Source: Photobacterium sp. TY1-4 | Lineage (GTDB): Bacteria > Pseudomonadota > Gammaproteobacteria > Enterobacterales > Vibrionaceae | Assembly (NCBI RefSeq): GCF_025398175.1 | Contig: NZ_CP099734.1 | Location: forward strand, 1,612,001 to 1,676,000 | Length of the DNA: 64,000 nucleotides | Direction of reading: 5' to 3' | Shown: positions 1 through 7,976 of the stretch, piece after piece | Layout: each line of letters begins with the position of its first letter | Position numbering within the stretch: the first letter of the stretch is position 1 | Notes under the pieces: generated by a model | Seen by the model: the letters and a program-made list of their open reading frames with translations, nothing else | Told to the model about the DNA's origin: nothing | The model's database searches: none | Program-made: the position numbers and the translations under genes

Positions 1-155
1 ATGAAGCAAATCATGAAATACGCCTCCTGAGAAAGTACGGTTACATCTCGTTAACTACTGTTGCGATTTTGTGTGACAAGTAAGCATTGAGTTTGATATG
101 GTTCGGACGTCAACTCAGGTACGTCACCTGAGAAACGGATGGTAAGAGATTGATG

Positions 156-908
156 ATGAACCAGAAAAAAGTCGCAGTGATCACCGGTGCCAGCCGGGGG
201 ATCGGTGCAGAAACGGCCCTGCTGTTTGCCCGAATGGGCTACGCGGTTTGTGTGAACTACCGGACGGATCATGAGGCGGCCGAGCGGGTTGCCGACGAAA
301 TTCGTGCGATGGGCGGTCGGTGCATCACGGTCCAGGCTGATGTCTCGCAGGCCGATGACGTCGAAGCGCTGTTTGCCCGGGTCGATCAGGAACTGGGCAC
401 CTTAACGGTGCTGGTGAATAACGCCGCGATCTTGCAGCCTCAGTGTCGGCTGGATGAAATGACGGCCGAGCGGATCAATCATATCCTGACGGTCAATGTG
501 ACCAGCTGTTTCCTCTGTTGCAAAGCGGCGGTGCTGCGGATGTCAACACGTCACGGAGGTCAGGGCGGCACGATCGTCAATGTCTCTTCCGGCGCTGCAC
601 GGAGCGGATCTCCGAATGAATATATCGACTATGCTGCATCGAAAGGGGCGATGGATACCCTGACCAAGGGACTGTCGCTGGAGGTGGCTGCGGAAGGGAT
701 CCGGGTCAATGGCGTGCGTCCCGGGCTGATTTATACCGACATGCATGCTGCTGGCGGCGAGCCGGGCCGGGTGGATCGACTGAAATCGAAGATCCCGATG
801 CAACGGGGTGGCGAAGCCCATGAAATTGCTGAAGCGATCTACTGGCTGGCCTCTGAGAAATCTTCGTTCTCGACCGGATCCTTTATCGATCTCGCCGGCG
901 GGTTATAA
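156..908 (+). CDS. SDR family NAD(P)-dependent oxidoreductase
   Basis: Classical short-chain dehydrogenase/reductase of about 250 residues, a cytoplasmic Rossmann-fold enzyme. The cofactor glycine motif TGASRGIG lies at the N-terminus. NNAA replaces the usual NNAG. The catalytic Ser is in NVSSGAARSG and the Tyr/Lys pair in YAASK. The end, DLAGGL, is typical of FabG/glucose-dehydrogenase-like members. The substrate cannot be told from sequence. TTG 150, ATG 153 and ATG 156 are all in frame; AAGAG at 144-148 is best spaced for 156. A nucleotidyltransferase gene follows after 34 bases on the same strand, so the two may be cotranscribed. Confidence 0.9.
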   Translation: MNQKKVAVITGASRGIGAETALLFARMGYAVCVNYRTDHEAAERVADEIRAMGGRCITVQADVSQADDVEALFARVDQELGTLTVLVNNAAILQPQCRLDEMTAERINHILTVNVTSCFLCCKAAVLRMSTRHGGQGGTIVNVSSGAARSGSPNEYIDYAASKGAMDTLTKGLSLEVAAEGIRVNGVRPGLIYTDMHAAGGEPGRVDRLKSKIPMQRGGEAHEIAEAIYWLASEKSSFSTGSFIDLAGGL

Positions 909-942
909 CCCGAAACAATCCCATCGATCACAAGGAGTCACG

Positions 943-1512
943 ATGACACCGGATGTTCAGGCTCTGGGACTGGAAGGGCTGCCTTTACAGCAGGCGCTGG
1001 TCGCATCAGCAATCGACGCATTTTACCCGGATGAAGATGTCCTGGCTGCGGTTTTGGTTGGCTCTCTGGCGAAAGGACGCGGTGATCGGGTTTCCGATGC
1101 CGATATTATTGTGCTAACGACCCGGGGGCGCCATGGCCGGGCAGAGGACTTGTTCCAAAAGTTTGAAGCGGAGAAGGCGATCTTCTATACCCTGACAGGA
1201 GAGCACAACGGGACGGTAAGCTTTCGCAAATATTTGTTTGAGGATCTGACCAGTGCAGAAATTCATTGCCTCGATCTCGCCGAGCCGTTCTTGTTCTGTC
1301 AACCCTACCGGGTTTTGTTTGATAAAGCGGATCTGATCCGCCAGCGATTATCTGATGATCCGGCACCAAAACATGAAGATTTCCCGGCTTATACCAGTGG
1401 TGATGACGGCCTGATCTGGGAGCTGTTTGACTGTATCAAGTGGCTCAGTCGGGGCAATACGGATTTGGCCAAAGGTTATCTGAAAAAACTGGCGCATCAG
1501 CTGGATGAATAA
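943..1512 (+). CDS. Nucleotidyltransferase-domain protein
   Basis: A 189-residue protein with the minimal nucleotidyltransferase signature near residues 34-50: GSLAKG followed by SDAD, the metal-binding Asp pair of the Pol-beta superfamily. Such proteins move a nucleotide onto a small molecule or protein, and the aminoglycoside adenylyltransferase-like and MNT groups look similar. No specific substrate is supported. The ATG at 943 has a strong AAGGAG (932-937). An upstream in-frame extension would overlap the SDR gene and is unlikely. Its last codons overlap the start of the AbrB-type gene by 8 bases, which implies translational coupling and an SDR-nucleotidyltransferase-AbrB operon. Confidence 0.8.
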   Translation: MTPDVQALGLEGLPLQQALVASAIDAFYPDEDVLAAVLVGSLAKGRGDRVSDADIIVLTTRGRHGRAEDLFQKFEAEKAIFYTLTGEHNGTVSFRKYLFEDLTSAEIHCLDLAEPFLFCQPYRVLFDKADLIRQRLSDDPAPKHEDFPAYTSGDDGLIWELFDCIKWLSRGNTDLAKGYLKKLAHQLDE

Positions 1513-2569
1513 GCCGGAAATGAATGGCGGCACGTTGGCATCATATCGGGCGCTGTTGAAAAGTGCGGGGGTGGCCCTGACGGGCGCCGCACTGGGGCTG
1601 CTGAGCGGGATCCCGCTGGGTGAGTTGTTTGGTGCGGCGCTGGCGGTTGTCATCGCCAGACAGACCACCGGGATGCCCACGAACCTTCCGGGATGGGTCT
1701 TGACCGCAGTGCAGCTGATCCTGGGCGTCAGTGTCGGTGCTGTCGTGAAGTTCGAGCAGCTGGTCACCACCATGACCTGGCCGGCCGTGGTTGGACTCGG
1801 GCTTTGTCTGACCTGCCAGATGGCAATCAATTACTGGTGGCTGCATGCCAAAGAAGGGTGGACGCCGTTTGAATCCCTGCTCGGGGCTGTTCCGGGGGCA
1901 ATGGCTGCGATTTTGATGGTCAGCGAAACGCATGCCAAACCCTCGGCAAAAATCGTTTTTTCCCACTCGGTCCGATTCTTCATTTTGGTTGCCGTTGCCG
2001 CGGTCATTTCCTGGTGGCTGCCGATTGATTCGGCGGCGGCTCAGGCGCCGTCGGCAGTCTTCTGGCCGGGACTGCTTGCGGTGCTGATCGCCAGTCTGCT
2101 GCTGGGGAAGTTGGTGGAACGGCTGGGCTTTCCGGCACCGTATATGGTCGCCGCGTTACTCTGTGCTGCGGTGTCGAATTCGTTGTTTCCGGACTGGGTG
2201 CTCCATGTTCCGGCGATGATGCTGATCTTGGCCACGGCTATGCTGGGGGCGTTAATCGGCAGCCGTCTGGCGCAGACGACACTTCGTGAAGCGATTCGCT
2301 ATGCCCGGGCCGGTTTGATTGTGACCCTGTTCGGTTTACTGGTGACGGTGATTTTTGCATGGGTATGGTCGCATCTGATCGGGAGCAGTCCGGTGGTTCT
2401 GTTGCTGGCTTGGGTGCCGGGGAGTGTTGAAGCCATGACCGCTGTGGCGTTACTGCTGGGGCTGGAACCGGTCTTTGTAATGGTGAATCATATTGTCAGA
2501 CTCCTGATCCTCCACGCGCTGCCGGTAGTGCTGAAATCACAACTGGCGCGCGTGGCGAATCATTCCTAG
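1505..2569 (+). CDS. AbrB family membrane protein (putative transporter)
   Basis: A 354-residue integral membrane protein with about nine hydrophobic segments. It shows the internal duplication of the AbrB/AimP-type family: the short motif VPGAMAAILMVSE in the first half is echoed by WVPGSVEAMTAVA in the second. Members are annotated as ammonia monooxygenase-like, but that name is historical. They are membrane proteins of poorly known function, some linked to small-molecule transport. The ATG lies inside the end of the previous gene (ATGAATAAG, stop TAA inside), so translation is coupled. It converges on the LysE-type gene 32 bases further on, with no clear terminator between them. Confidence 0.82.
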   Translation: MNKPEMNGGTLASYRALLKSAGVALTGAALGLLSGIPLGELFGAALAVVIARQTTGMPTNLPGWVLTAVQLILGVSVGAVVKFEQLVTTMTWPAVVGLGLCLTCQMAINYWWLHAKEGWTPFESLLGAVPGAMAAILMVSETHAKPSAKIVFSHSVRFFILVAVAAVISWWLPIDSAAAQAPSAVFWPGLLAVLIASLLLGKLVERLGFPAPYMVAALLCAAVSNSLFPDWVLHVPAMMLILATAMLGALIGSRLAQTTLREAIRYARAGLIVTLFGLLVTVIFAWVWSHLIGSSPVVLLLAWVPGSVEAMTAVALLLGLEPVFVMVNHIVRLLILHALPVVLKSQLARVANHS

Positions 2570-2601
2570 CCGAATATGCTCATCCACTTTGAAGGGGTGA
2601 A

Positions 2602-3210
2602 CTAGTCGGTCGCCAGTAGAGCGCCGAAGGTCATCAGGCCGGCACCGCAAACCTGGTCGAAACGTTTCTTGACCTTCTTAAGCCGAGATTGCAACGGCGC
2701 GGAGGTGAACAGCAGGGCAACCAGCGCAAACCAGATCCCGTGCAGCGCCATCATATAGAGCCCGTAACCGATAGCCGTGAGCTGGCTGCTGTCATCCGGA
2801 GAGATCACCTGGCTGAAGATACTGAGGAAAAACAGCATGGTTTTGGGGTTGAGGACATTACACAAAAAACCTTGTGACAGGTAGCGCAGCCCGGCAACAC
2901 GGGCAGTCTCGTTGGTCTGCGTATCCAGCGTATTGTTCGCGGTCAGAATGCCTTTCAGGCCTAAATAGATCAAATAGCCTGAACCGGCATAGCGGATGGC
3001 GGTAAACAGTGTTTCATTCTGTGAAATAAGGTAACTGATCCCCAGCACGGAATAGCTGATGTGGACACTAATCGCCAGACTGATCCCCAATGCTGTCCAG
3101 AGTCCGGCGGCTCTCCCAGCTCCGATGCTGTTTTTCAACACCAAAACAAAATCAGCGCCAGGACTCATCACAATGAGTAAGCCCAGCAGTGCAAATCCAA
3201 GTATCTCCAT
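2602..3210 (-). CDS. LysE family amino-acid exporter (RhtB-like)
   Basis: A 202-residue membrane protein of the LysE/RhtB exporter family, which pumps amino acids or related metabolites out of the cell. The N-terminal family motif is present (LLIVMSPGADFVLVLKNS, with the conserved SPGPD-like SPGAD), followed by five to six hydrophobic segments. The length matches the usual 200-210 residues. The reading frame stays open further upstream, but ATG 3210 is preceded by AGGAAG at good spacing and starts exactly at the conserved region. The divergent LysR gene next door is the usual arrangement for a LysE exporter and its regulator. The substrate is unknown. Confidence 0.88.
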   Translation of the reverse strand: MEILGFALLGLLIVMSPGADFVLVLKNSIGAGRAAGLWTALGISLAISVHISYSVLGISYLISQNETLFTAIRYAGSGYLIYLGLKGILTANNTLDTQTNETARVAGLRYLSQGFLCNVLNPKTMLFFLSIFSQVISPDDSSQLTAIGYGLYMMALHGIWFALVALLFTSAPLQSRLKKVKKRFDQVCGAGLMTFGALLATD

Positions 3211-3247
3211 GAAATCTTCCTGTGATTGTATTGATTGAACGGTATGA

Positions 3248-3276
3248 TTGTAACCAGCCCGGTCGCTCTTTATAAT
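3248..3276 (+). promoter_or_regulatory. Predicted sigma70 promoter of the LysR gene
   Basis: TTGTAA (3248-3253), a 17-base spacer and a perfect TATAAT (3271-3276) lie 38 bases before the LysR start codon. On the other strand the same -35 hexamer reads TTACAA and is followed after 17 bases by TACAAT (3230-3225), aimed at the LysE gene. The divergent pair may therefore share one -35 site. The minus-strand leader would be only about 8 bases, so that second promoter is less certain. Confidence 0.5.
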
Positions 3277-3314
3277 CGAAATTAACTCTCTTGATATGTG
3301 AGAAAAATTCACGG

Positions 3315-4241
3315 ATGAGGCATCTCAAAGCATTTCATATTTTCCATGTTGCGGCCGGATCGACGAGTTTTACCGAAGCCGCCAATCGGCTGGCAATCAC
3401 CCACGGTGCGGTGAGCAAGCAAATTAAGCTGCTGGAAGCGTATCTGTCACAGTCGTTATTTGAACGGCAGGGCAGGCATGTGGTGCTGACCGCCGCAGGA
3501 AAGCAGCTGCATCGCTATACGACACAGGCGTTTGAAGCATTGGAGTCCGGGGTTAGCGCGCTTGCACAAAGCAATGAGCGATGTCTGGAGGTTTCCTGTG
3601 AGCCGACACTGACCATGCGCTGGTTAATGACCCGGCTGTCTGATTTTTATCAGCAGCACCCCGGTACGGATATTCGTTTGTCGACGGCTGGCGGGCCGGT
3701 CACGCTGGGCGCGACCGGGCTCTCCATGGCCATTCGCCGGGATGATTTTGATTTACGTGCTGATTATCTCAGCCAGTCTCTGGTGGAAGAGTGGGTGGGG
3801 CCGGTGTGTTCTCCGGCCTACTGGCAGTCGATGCAAACGACGCCGCAGCACATCAAGCTGCTCCACAGCCAGACCCGGCCACAGGCATGGGCGGAATGGG
3901 CAACCAAATCGGGCGCTGGCTGGATTGAGCATCAGGCGCAGCAATCTTTCGCACACTTTTACTTTTCCTTGCAGGCCGCAGTCGACGGGCTCGGGATGGC
4001 GATTGGCTCTTATCCCCTGGTAGTGGATGATGTGAAGCGGGGAAACCTGATCGCGCCGTTCGGGTTTAGTCGTTCGGGGCACCGTTATGTGTTGTTAAGC
4101 CTGCAAGCACACCAGGACATCGCTCTGGAGCAACAATTTACGGCCTGGATACGGGATCAGTTCACCGCCTGTGTACCTGAAGCGCAGGAGCGCGGTTCAG
4201 ACGGCGTGATCGATTCAGGTAACATTTTCGGCTCAGGCTAA
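3315..4241 (+). CDS. LysR family transcriptional regulator (GcvA-like)
   Basis: A 308-residue LysR-type regulator. The winged helix-turn-helix covers roughly residues 5-62 (core FTEAANRLAITHGAVSKQI), followed by an effector-binding domain. PTLTMRWLMTRLSDFYQQHP near residue 92 is the pattern of the GcvA/AmpR subgroup at the start of that domain. The ATG at 3315 starts the conserved HTH; an upstream in-frame start at 3291 would add eight residues with no family support. Being divergent from the LysE exporter, it probably controls it and itself from the 104-base intergenic region. The last codons fall inside an 18-bp tandem repeat. Confidence 0.9.
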   Translation: MRHLKAFHIFHVAAGSTSFTEAANRLAITHGAVSKQIKLLEAYLSQSLFERQGRHVVLTAAGKQLHRYTTQAFEALESGVSALAQSNERCLEVSCEPTLTMRWLMTRLSDFYQQHPGTDIRLSTAGGPVTLGATGLSMAIRRDDFDLRADYLSQSLVEEWVGPVCSPAYWQSMQTTPQHIKLLHSQTRPQAWAEWATKSGAGWIEHQAQQSFAHFYFSLQAAVDGLGMAIGSYPLVVDDVKRGNLIAPFGFSRSGHRYVLLSLQAHQDIALEQQFTAWIRDQFTACVPEAQERGSDGVIDSGNIFGSG

Positions 4242-4263
4242 ACCCTCGGCTCAGGCAACCCCC
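4210..4263 (+). repeat. 18-bp degenerate tandem repeat, three units, over the LysR stop codon
   Basis: Units at 4210-4227 (TCGATTCAGGTAACATTT), 4228-4245 (TCGGCTCAGGCTAAACCC) and 4246-4263 (TCGGCTCAGGCAACCCCC). A weaker fourth unit may follow. The LysR stop TAA (4239-4241) lies in unit 2. Similar 17-19 bp arrays, unrelated in sequence, sit at three other gene ends in this window. Confidence 0.75.
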
Positions 4264-4280
4264 CTGGCTGATGCACTGCA

Positions 4281-5357
4281 TTAAGGTTCTGTTTTCTCTT
4301 TGCTCTCCGTGGCTTCCGTTGCGGCTTTTTCCTTGGTTTCGGCCTGCTCTTTTTCCAACAGGCGCTTCGGTGTCGATTTTTCTTTCAGTGCCCGACGATA
4401 GGCCATCGCCTGGTTGAAATCAGAGTTCTCGTCGTCAATCAGCGCTGCCAGCGCCTTGCTGTCGGTCTGACTTAACTTGCCCATCGCTTTGGCCGTCTGG
4501 CCGGATTTGGCGACATTGGCATCCTCGTCCAGATCGACCATCACGGTGGCTGCCTCCGCCAGCGCGGCAGCGTATTCATCCGGCACATTGAGGTCATACT
4601 CGCTGATTTTCATGTGCTTGCGGATTTCCTGTGCCCAGTGATATTCAAAGAACGGGATGGCATCTTCGGGCTTTTTATAGCTAATGCCGTTAAGGAACAG
4701 CACCAGGGACAGGTACTTATCATGCTTGAGCTGCTTTCTGCCCAGGTATTCAGGGAGATCGTCTGCACCGATTTTTTTACCTTTGGCGTTATACAGCCAG
4801 AGTTCATGATCCTGATTCATTTCCGCCCAGAAATCATCCCCGGACTCGATCAGGTTGTGGGTGACTTTGATGGTTACCGGAACACTGGTGCCGCCGTTGG
4901 GCATGTCCCAGAAGGTCGACAGCAGGTGATGGCCCTTGGTGAGATAAAGCAATCCGTCTTCCGGGCCGACCACGACGGTATTGAGCGCGTCTTCTGACTG
5001 CCCGGCTTTCCCTGCACAAGTATAGGAGTCCGGTTGAGTGGGCTTGGATTTTTTGGACCAGTCTTTCACGCCTTTTGCACCATTGGCGCGGCATAAATCG
5101 TCGTAGACCAGCTTCGGTTCGTTCTGGTATCGGTTGAGTCTGGCGTACTGCCAGTCATAGCTGAGTACGGCTTGTGTCGGCAGCAGTTGGTCCAATGCGA
5201 CAGTGACAACGTCACCGGATTGGAGTTTCGCATAAGGGCTTTCTTCCTCATCGGCATGTGCCGGAAGCAGCACCAGAGTTGTGGTGATGATGAGGGGGTA
5301 GAACCGGAAAAAGTCACGAAGACCTGGCATATCGCAGCACTCACAAAGACGAATCAC
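4281..5357 (-). CDS. Secreted ParB-like (ParBc_2 family) protein
   Basis: A 358-residue protein with a signal peptide: a hydrophobic stretch around residues 18-34 ends at LLPAHADEEE, suggesting cleavage after AHA. The body resembles the ParBc_2 family (PF08857, putative ParB-like nucleases), with the conserved KGHHLLSTFWDMPNGG region near residue 140 and an ExR/K-rich helical second half. No nuclease activity has been shown that I can rely on. The last 40 residues are low-complexity Lys/Glu/Thr. A second Met nine residues in would still leave a signal peptide. It is a single gene, convergent with LysR. Confidence 0.75.
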   Translation of the reverse strand: MIRLCECCDMPGLRDFFRFYPLIITTTLVLLPAHADEEESPYAKLQSGDVVTVALDQLLPTQAVLSYDWQYARLNRYQNEPKLVYDDLCRANGAKGVKDWSKKSKPTQPDSYTCAGKAGQSEDALNTVVVGPEDGLLYLTKGHHLLSTFWDMPNGGTSVPVTIKVTHNLIESGDDFWAEMNQDHELWLYNAKGKKIGADDLPEYLGRKQLKHDKYLSLVLFLNGISYKKPEDAIPFFEYHWAQEIRKHMKISEYDLNVPDEYAAALAEAATVMVDLDEDANVAKSGQTAKAMGKLSQTDSKALAALIDDENSDFNQAMAYRRALKEKSTPKRLLEKEQAETKEKAATEATESKEKTEP

Positions 5358-5394
5358 ATCATGAGTCTAGCAATCGTGAGCGGTGGGGTCGTGT

Positions 5395-5445
5395 TTAAGA
5401 AATAATAAACCCGAGTCACCTGTGATAGACAGGGTGCTCGGGTTT
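5395..5445 (-). terminator. Intrinsic terminator after the DUF3334 gene
   Basis: AAACCCGAG (5407-5415) pairs with CTCGGGTTT (5437-5445). Partial pairing continues inside the loop (CACC with GGTG). On the minus strand the stem is followed by a T-rich run (5395-5406), about 40 bases past the DUF3334 stop. Confidence 0.7.
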
Positions 5446-5485
5446 GATCGGTGTGCTGATTTCGGGCCGTCAGCCAGCGAGAGGC

Positions 5486-6166
5486 TTACAGGCCGAGTTC
5501 ATCCAGCAGATCGTAGTCAACGTCAACGGCTGCCGCCGCAGCCGTGGCTTTTTCAGCCTGGGCTTTTTTGGCGTTCTCGATAATGCTATCCGGATCGATG
5601 TCTTCATGCTGCTCGAAGTCTTCCAACTGGATGAACTCCGTTTTATCCATCGCCAGCTCCAGATAGAAAATGTTGCCTTTCTCGGTCGTGAAGCTGACCC
5701 GGCGTGCCTGTGGGCGATCCAGGTTGGTATCGACAGACAGCAGGATCTGCTTGTTCAGTGCCAGCATTTTCGGCTGGTTCTGCATAATCGAGATCCGCAG
5801 TTCACGACGGATCTTGCTGGTGAAATCACCCACCACCTGGTTCATCAGCTCACCCAGGACATCGGCGACTTCGTCGGACGTGTGGTGAATGGCCAGGTCA
5901 TCTTCGGGGATCCCCATTTTCAGCATGTAGTTCTGGTACAGCTCCAGTGCCGCCTGTTGGGAGAAGTTATTGACGACCAGGCCGGTAAAACCGCCGTCAA
6001 ACAGAACGAAGCAGCCGATATCAGGCTTGAGGCTGGTTTTGTTGATCTTCTGTACCATGGCCGAGTAACCGACTTGGCTGTCCGTCGCCGTCGATAAGAC
6101 CGTTGCAATGGACTGGCAGAGTTTCAGAAGAATGTCGTCCGTCGTAATCGTTTTGGTTTTTTTCAT
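5486..6166 (-). CDS. DUF3334 family protein
   Basis: A 226-residue cytoplasmic protein matching the Vibrionaceae family DUF3334. The region from residue 85 to 135 (DEVADVLGELMNQVVGDFTS) resembles the helix of CheX/CheC-like proteins, where E/D-x2-N contacts phospho-receivers: here ELMNQ. A link to chemotaxis-type signalling is therefore possible but unproven. The C-terminus has an Ala/Lys-rich linker followed by the acidic end DYDLLDELGL. It is a single gene with its own terminator downstream. A CheC-domain response regulator lies 0.8 kb away on the other strand. Confidence 0.82.
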   Translation of the reverse strand: MKKTKTITTDDILLKLCQSIATVLSTATDSQVGYSAMVQKINKTSLKPDIGCFVLFDGGFTGLVVNNFSQQAALELYQNYMLKMGIPEDDLAIHHTSDEVADVLGELMNQVVGDFTSKIRRELRISIMQNQPKMLALNKQILLSVDTNLDRPQARRVSFTTEKGNIFYLELAMDKTEFIQLEDFEQHEDIDPDSIIENAKKAQAEKATAAAAAVDVDYDLLDELGL

Positions 6167-6298
6167 TGTCTCAGATACCTAGCTAGCTTTGCCTGCAGTG
6201 TGCCATAGCGTGTATTGATGGCATAAACAGGGATGAAGCAAATTGATATAGCTCACTGTTTTGGTTCGCAAACGCGGGCAAGCATGCCCGGTGGCCTC

Positions 6299-6658
6299 TT
6301 AGGCGAAGCGCTGTTCCAAATAATTAACGATATCGGCAGATTCATACATCCACTCGACTTCGCCATTGTCCTGCTCGATTCGCAGACAAGGGACTTTGCG
6401 TTTGCCGCCGCCGTTCATGAGTTCCTGCTCCCACATGGTTTGCTTGGCATCACGGGTTTGCAGCGGCAGATTCAGGCGTTTCGCTGTCCGGCGCACTTTC
6501 ACGCAAAACGGACACGCCTCAAATTGATACAGTTGGATCTGGCGCATTTCATCATTGATGCGTTGCTGCTGGGAGGCTTCCCGTTTGACGGGTTTAGGCG
6601 AGAAAACAGCATTAAAGAGCAAAATGAGGCGTCCGAGAATCCAGCGGATAACTTGCAT
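6299..6658 (-). CDS. Glutaredoxin-like protein with N-terminal membrane segment
   Basis: A 119-residue protein. Residues 1-22 are hydrophobic (a probable membrane anchor), followed by a basic linker and a thioredoxin-fold domain. The redox motif CPFC is near residue 50 (YQFEACPFCVKVRR). KVPCL supplies the cis-proline loop, and ESADIVNYLEQRF forms the final helix seen in glutaredoxins and GST N-domains. It probably reduces disulfides or binds glutathione at the inner face of the membrane. This is a single gene transcribed away from the response regulator. Confidence 0.88.
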   Translation of the reverse strand: MQVIRWILGRLILLFNAVFSPKPVKREASQQQRINDEMRQIQLYQFEACPFCVKVRRTAKRLNLPLQTRDAKQTMWEQELMNGGGKRKVPCLRIEQDNGEVEWMYESADIVNYLEQRFA

Positions 6659-6995
6659 GGTGGGGCATGTCCTTGATGTGATGAGTTTGGGGAAGGATTG
6701 TATTACAAGCCGTTCGAATTGGTAACTAAAAAGTACCCGGTGTTACCGGTGGCCGGATTGAACCTCATGGAGGCCAATTTTGCTCAAAGTTGGCCGTAAA
6801 TTTGGGGGTATCTTCGCTGAAAAATGTCACTTCGGGTGATTTTTGGATAGGTCGATCTTTTGTCAAAAAATGCGATATTGGTTCCTGAAAAGTCGATCCA
6901 GCTCACTTATTAAAACTATTTCATAGTGTCAAATTAGGAATATGGCATTGGTCGATTATGATTAGGGTGTCATTAAGTAGAGGGAACGGACGTCA
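6659..6995. other. Intergenic region between divergent genes, no gene seen
   Basis: A 337-bp region that must hold promoters for the glutaredoxin gene and the response regulator. I see two small inverted repeats, GGTAAC/GTTACC (6721-6726 and 6742-6747) and GGCCAA/TTGGCC (6772-6777 and 6790-6795), but no convincing promoter hexamers and no ORF. Confidence 0.5.
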
Positions 6996-7976
6996 GTGAC
7001 TATAACGCATAACATTCTTATCTGTGACGACTCTCCGGTAGTACACCGGGCGATGTCGCGGATCTTATCCGGGCAGCCCGCGGTGTCTCTGTTTTTTGCT
7101 GAAAACGGCAAAGAGGGTCTGGAATGTCTTGCGAGCCAGGCAATTGACATTATGTTCCTGGATTTGACGATGCCGGTTATGGACGGCTTTGAGGTGCTTA
7201 CGGCGTTATCGACCAAGGCCCACCAGACCAAAATCATCATCTTGTCGGCGGATGTCCAGCGACAGGCCATGGAACGATGCATTGCCCTGGGGGCGCACCA
7301 GTTTCTGCCGAAACCGTTTGATCCGCTGCATTTAGTCTCTGTCCTGACTCCGCTGGGGATCAGCCTGCAGGAAGTGAAGACGGAGTATCCCGGCTTTCCG
7401 AGCAATGATGACTATTACATGCAAGCGTTCAAAGAGGTCGCCAATGTGGCACTCGGACGGGGCGCGGCCATTATCTCGGATCATTTCGGTGAATTTATCA
7501 GGATGCCGCTGCCCAATGTGGCGAGCTTAACGCCGGGCGAGTTGGAAATGACGATCGATGATATCCGCCAGCAAAGTGAGCTGGTGGCGATTGCACAACG
7601 GTTTATCGGTGGTGGCATCCATGGTGAGGCCCTGGTCTGTCTGCGGGGTAAAGATGTCGAGCAATTTGGTGCCCGCTTGGGCTTCAGCCAGGTCGATGAG
7701 CACAAGAATGAAATTGTCATCGATATTGCGAATCTGATGGTGTCTTCGTTTTTGGGCGCACTGTCGGAGCAGATGAATATCCCGTTTTCGGTGCGCCAGC
7801 CGATTATGCTGGAAGACTATATGATCTGGGGGGATGGTGAATCTGTCTCGACTGAACTGTTTACGGTGGAGTATACCTATCGTGCCGAGTCGATGGATCT
7901 GGAGTGCGACGTGTTGTTTATGATGGATAACAACTCAACCAAAGTCATTAAAAAAGTAATGGATACCTTACATTGA
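6996..7976 (+). CDS. Response regulator with CheC-like phosphatase domain
   Basis: A 326-residue two-domain signalling protein. Residues 5-120 form a CheY-like receiver with the acidic pair D11/D12, phospho-acceptor D56 (FLDLTMP) and K106 (PKPFD). Residues 140-326 form a CheC/CheX-like domain: KEVANVALGRGAA matches the first E-x2-N active helix of CheC, and a second copy reads IDIANLMVSSF. A receiver fused to a phosphatase domain suggests autodephosphorylation or a phosphate sink. The start is GTG at 6996 with AGGGA ten bases upstream. The PAS-GGDEF gene follows with a 4-base overlap, so the two likely act together in c-di-GMP signalling. Confidence 0.88.
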   Translation: MTITHNILICDDSPVVHRAMSRILSGQPAVSLFFAENGKEGLECLASQAIDIMFLDLTMPVMDGFEVLTALSTKAHQTKIIILSADVQRQAMERCIALGAHQFLPKPFDPLHLVSVLTPLGISLQEVKTEYPGFPSNDDYYMQAFKEVANVALGRGAAIISDHFGEFIRMPLPNVASLTPGELEMTIDDIRQQSELVAIAQRFIGGGIHGEALVCLRGKDVEQFGARLGFSQVDEHKNEIVIDIANLMVSSFLGALSEQMNIPFSVRQPIMLEDYMIWGDGESVSTELFTVEYTYRAESMDLECDVLFMMDNNSTKVIKKVMDTLH

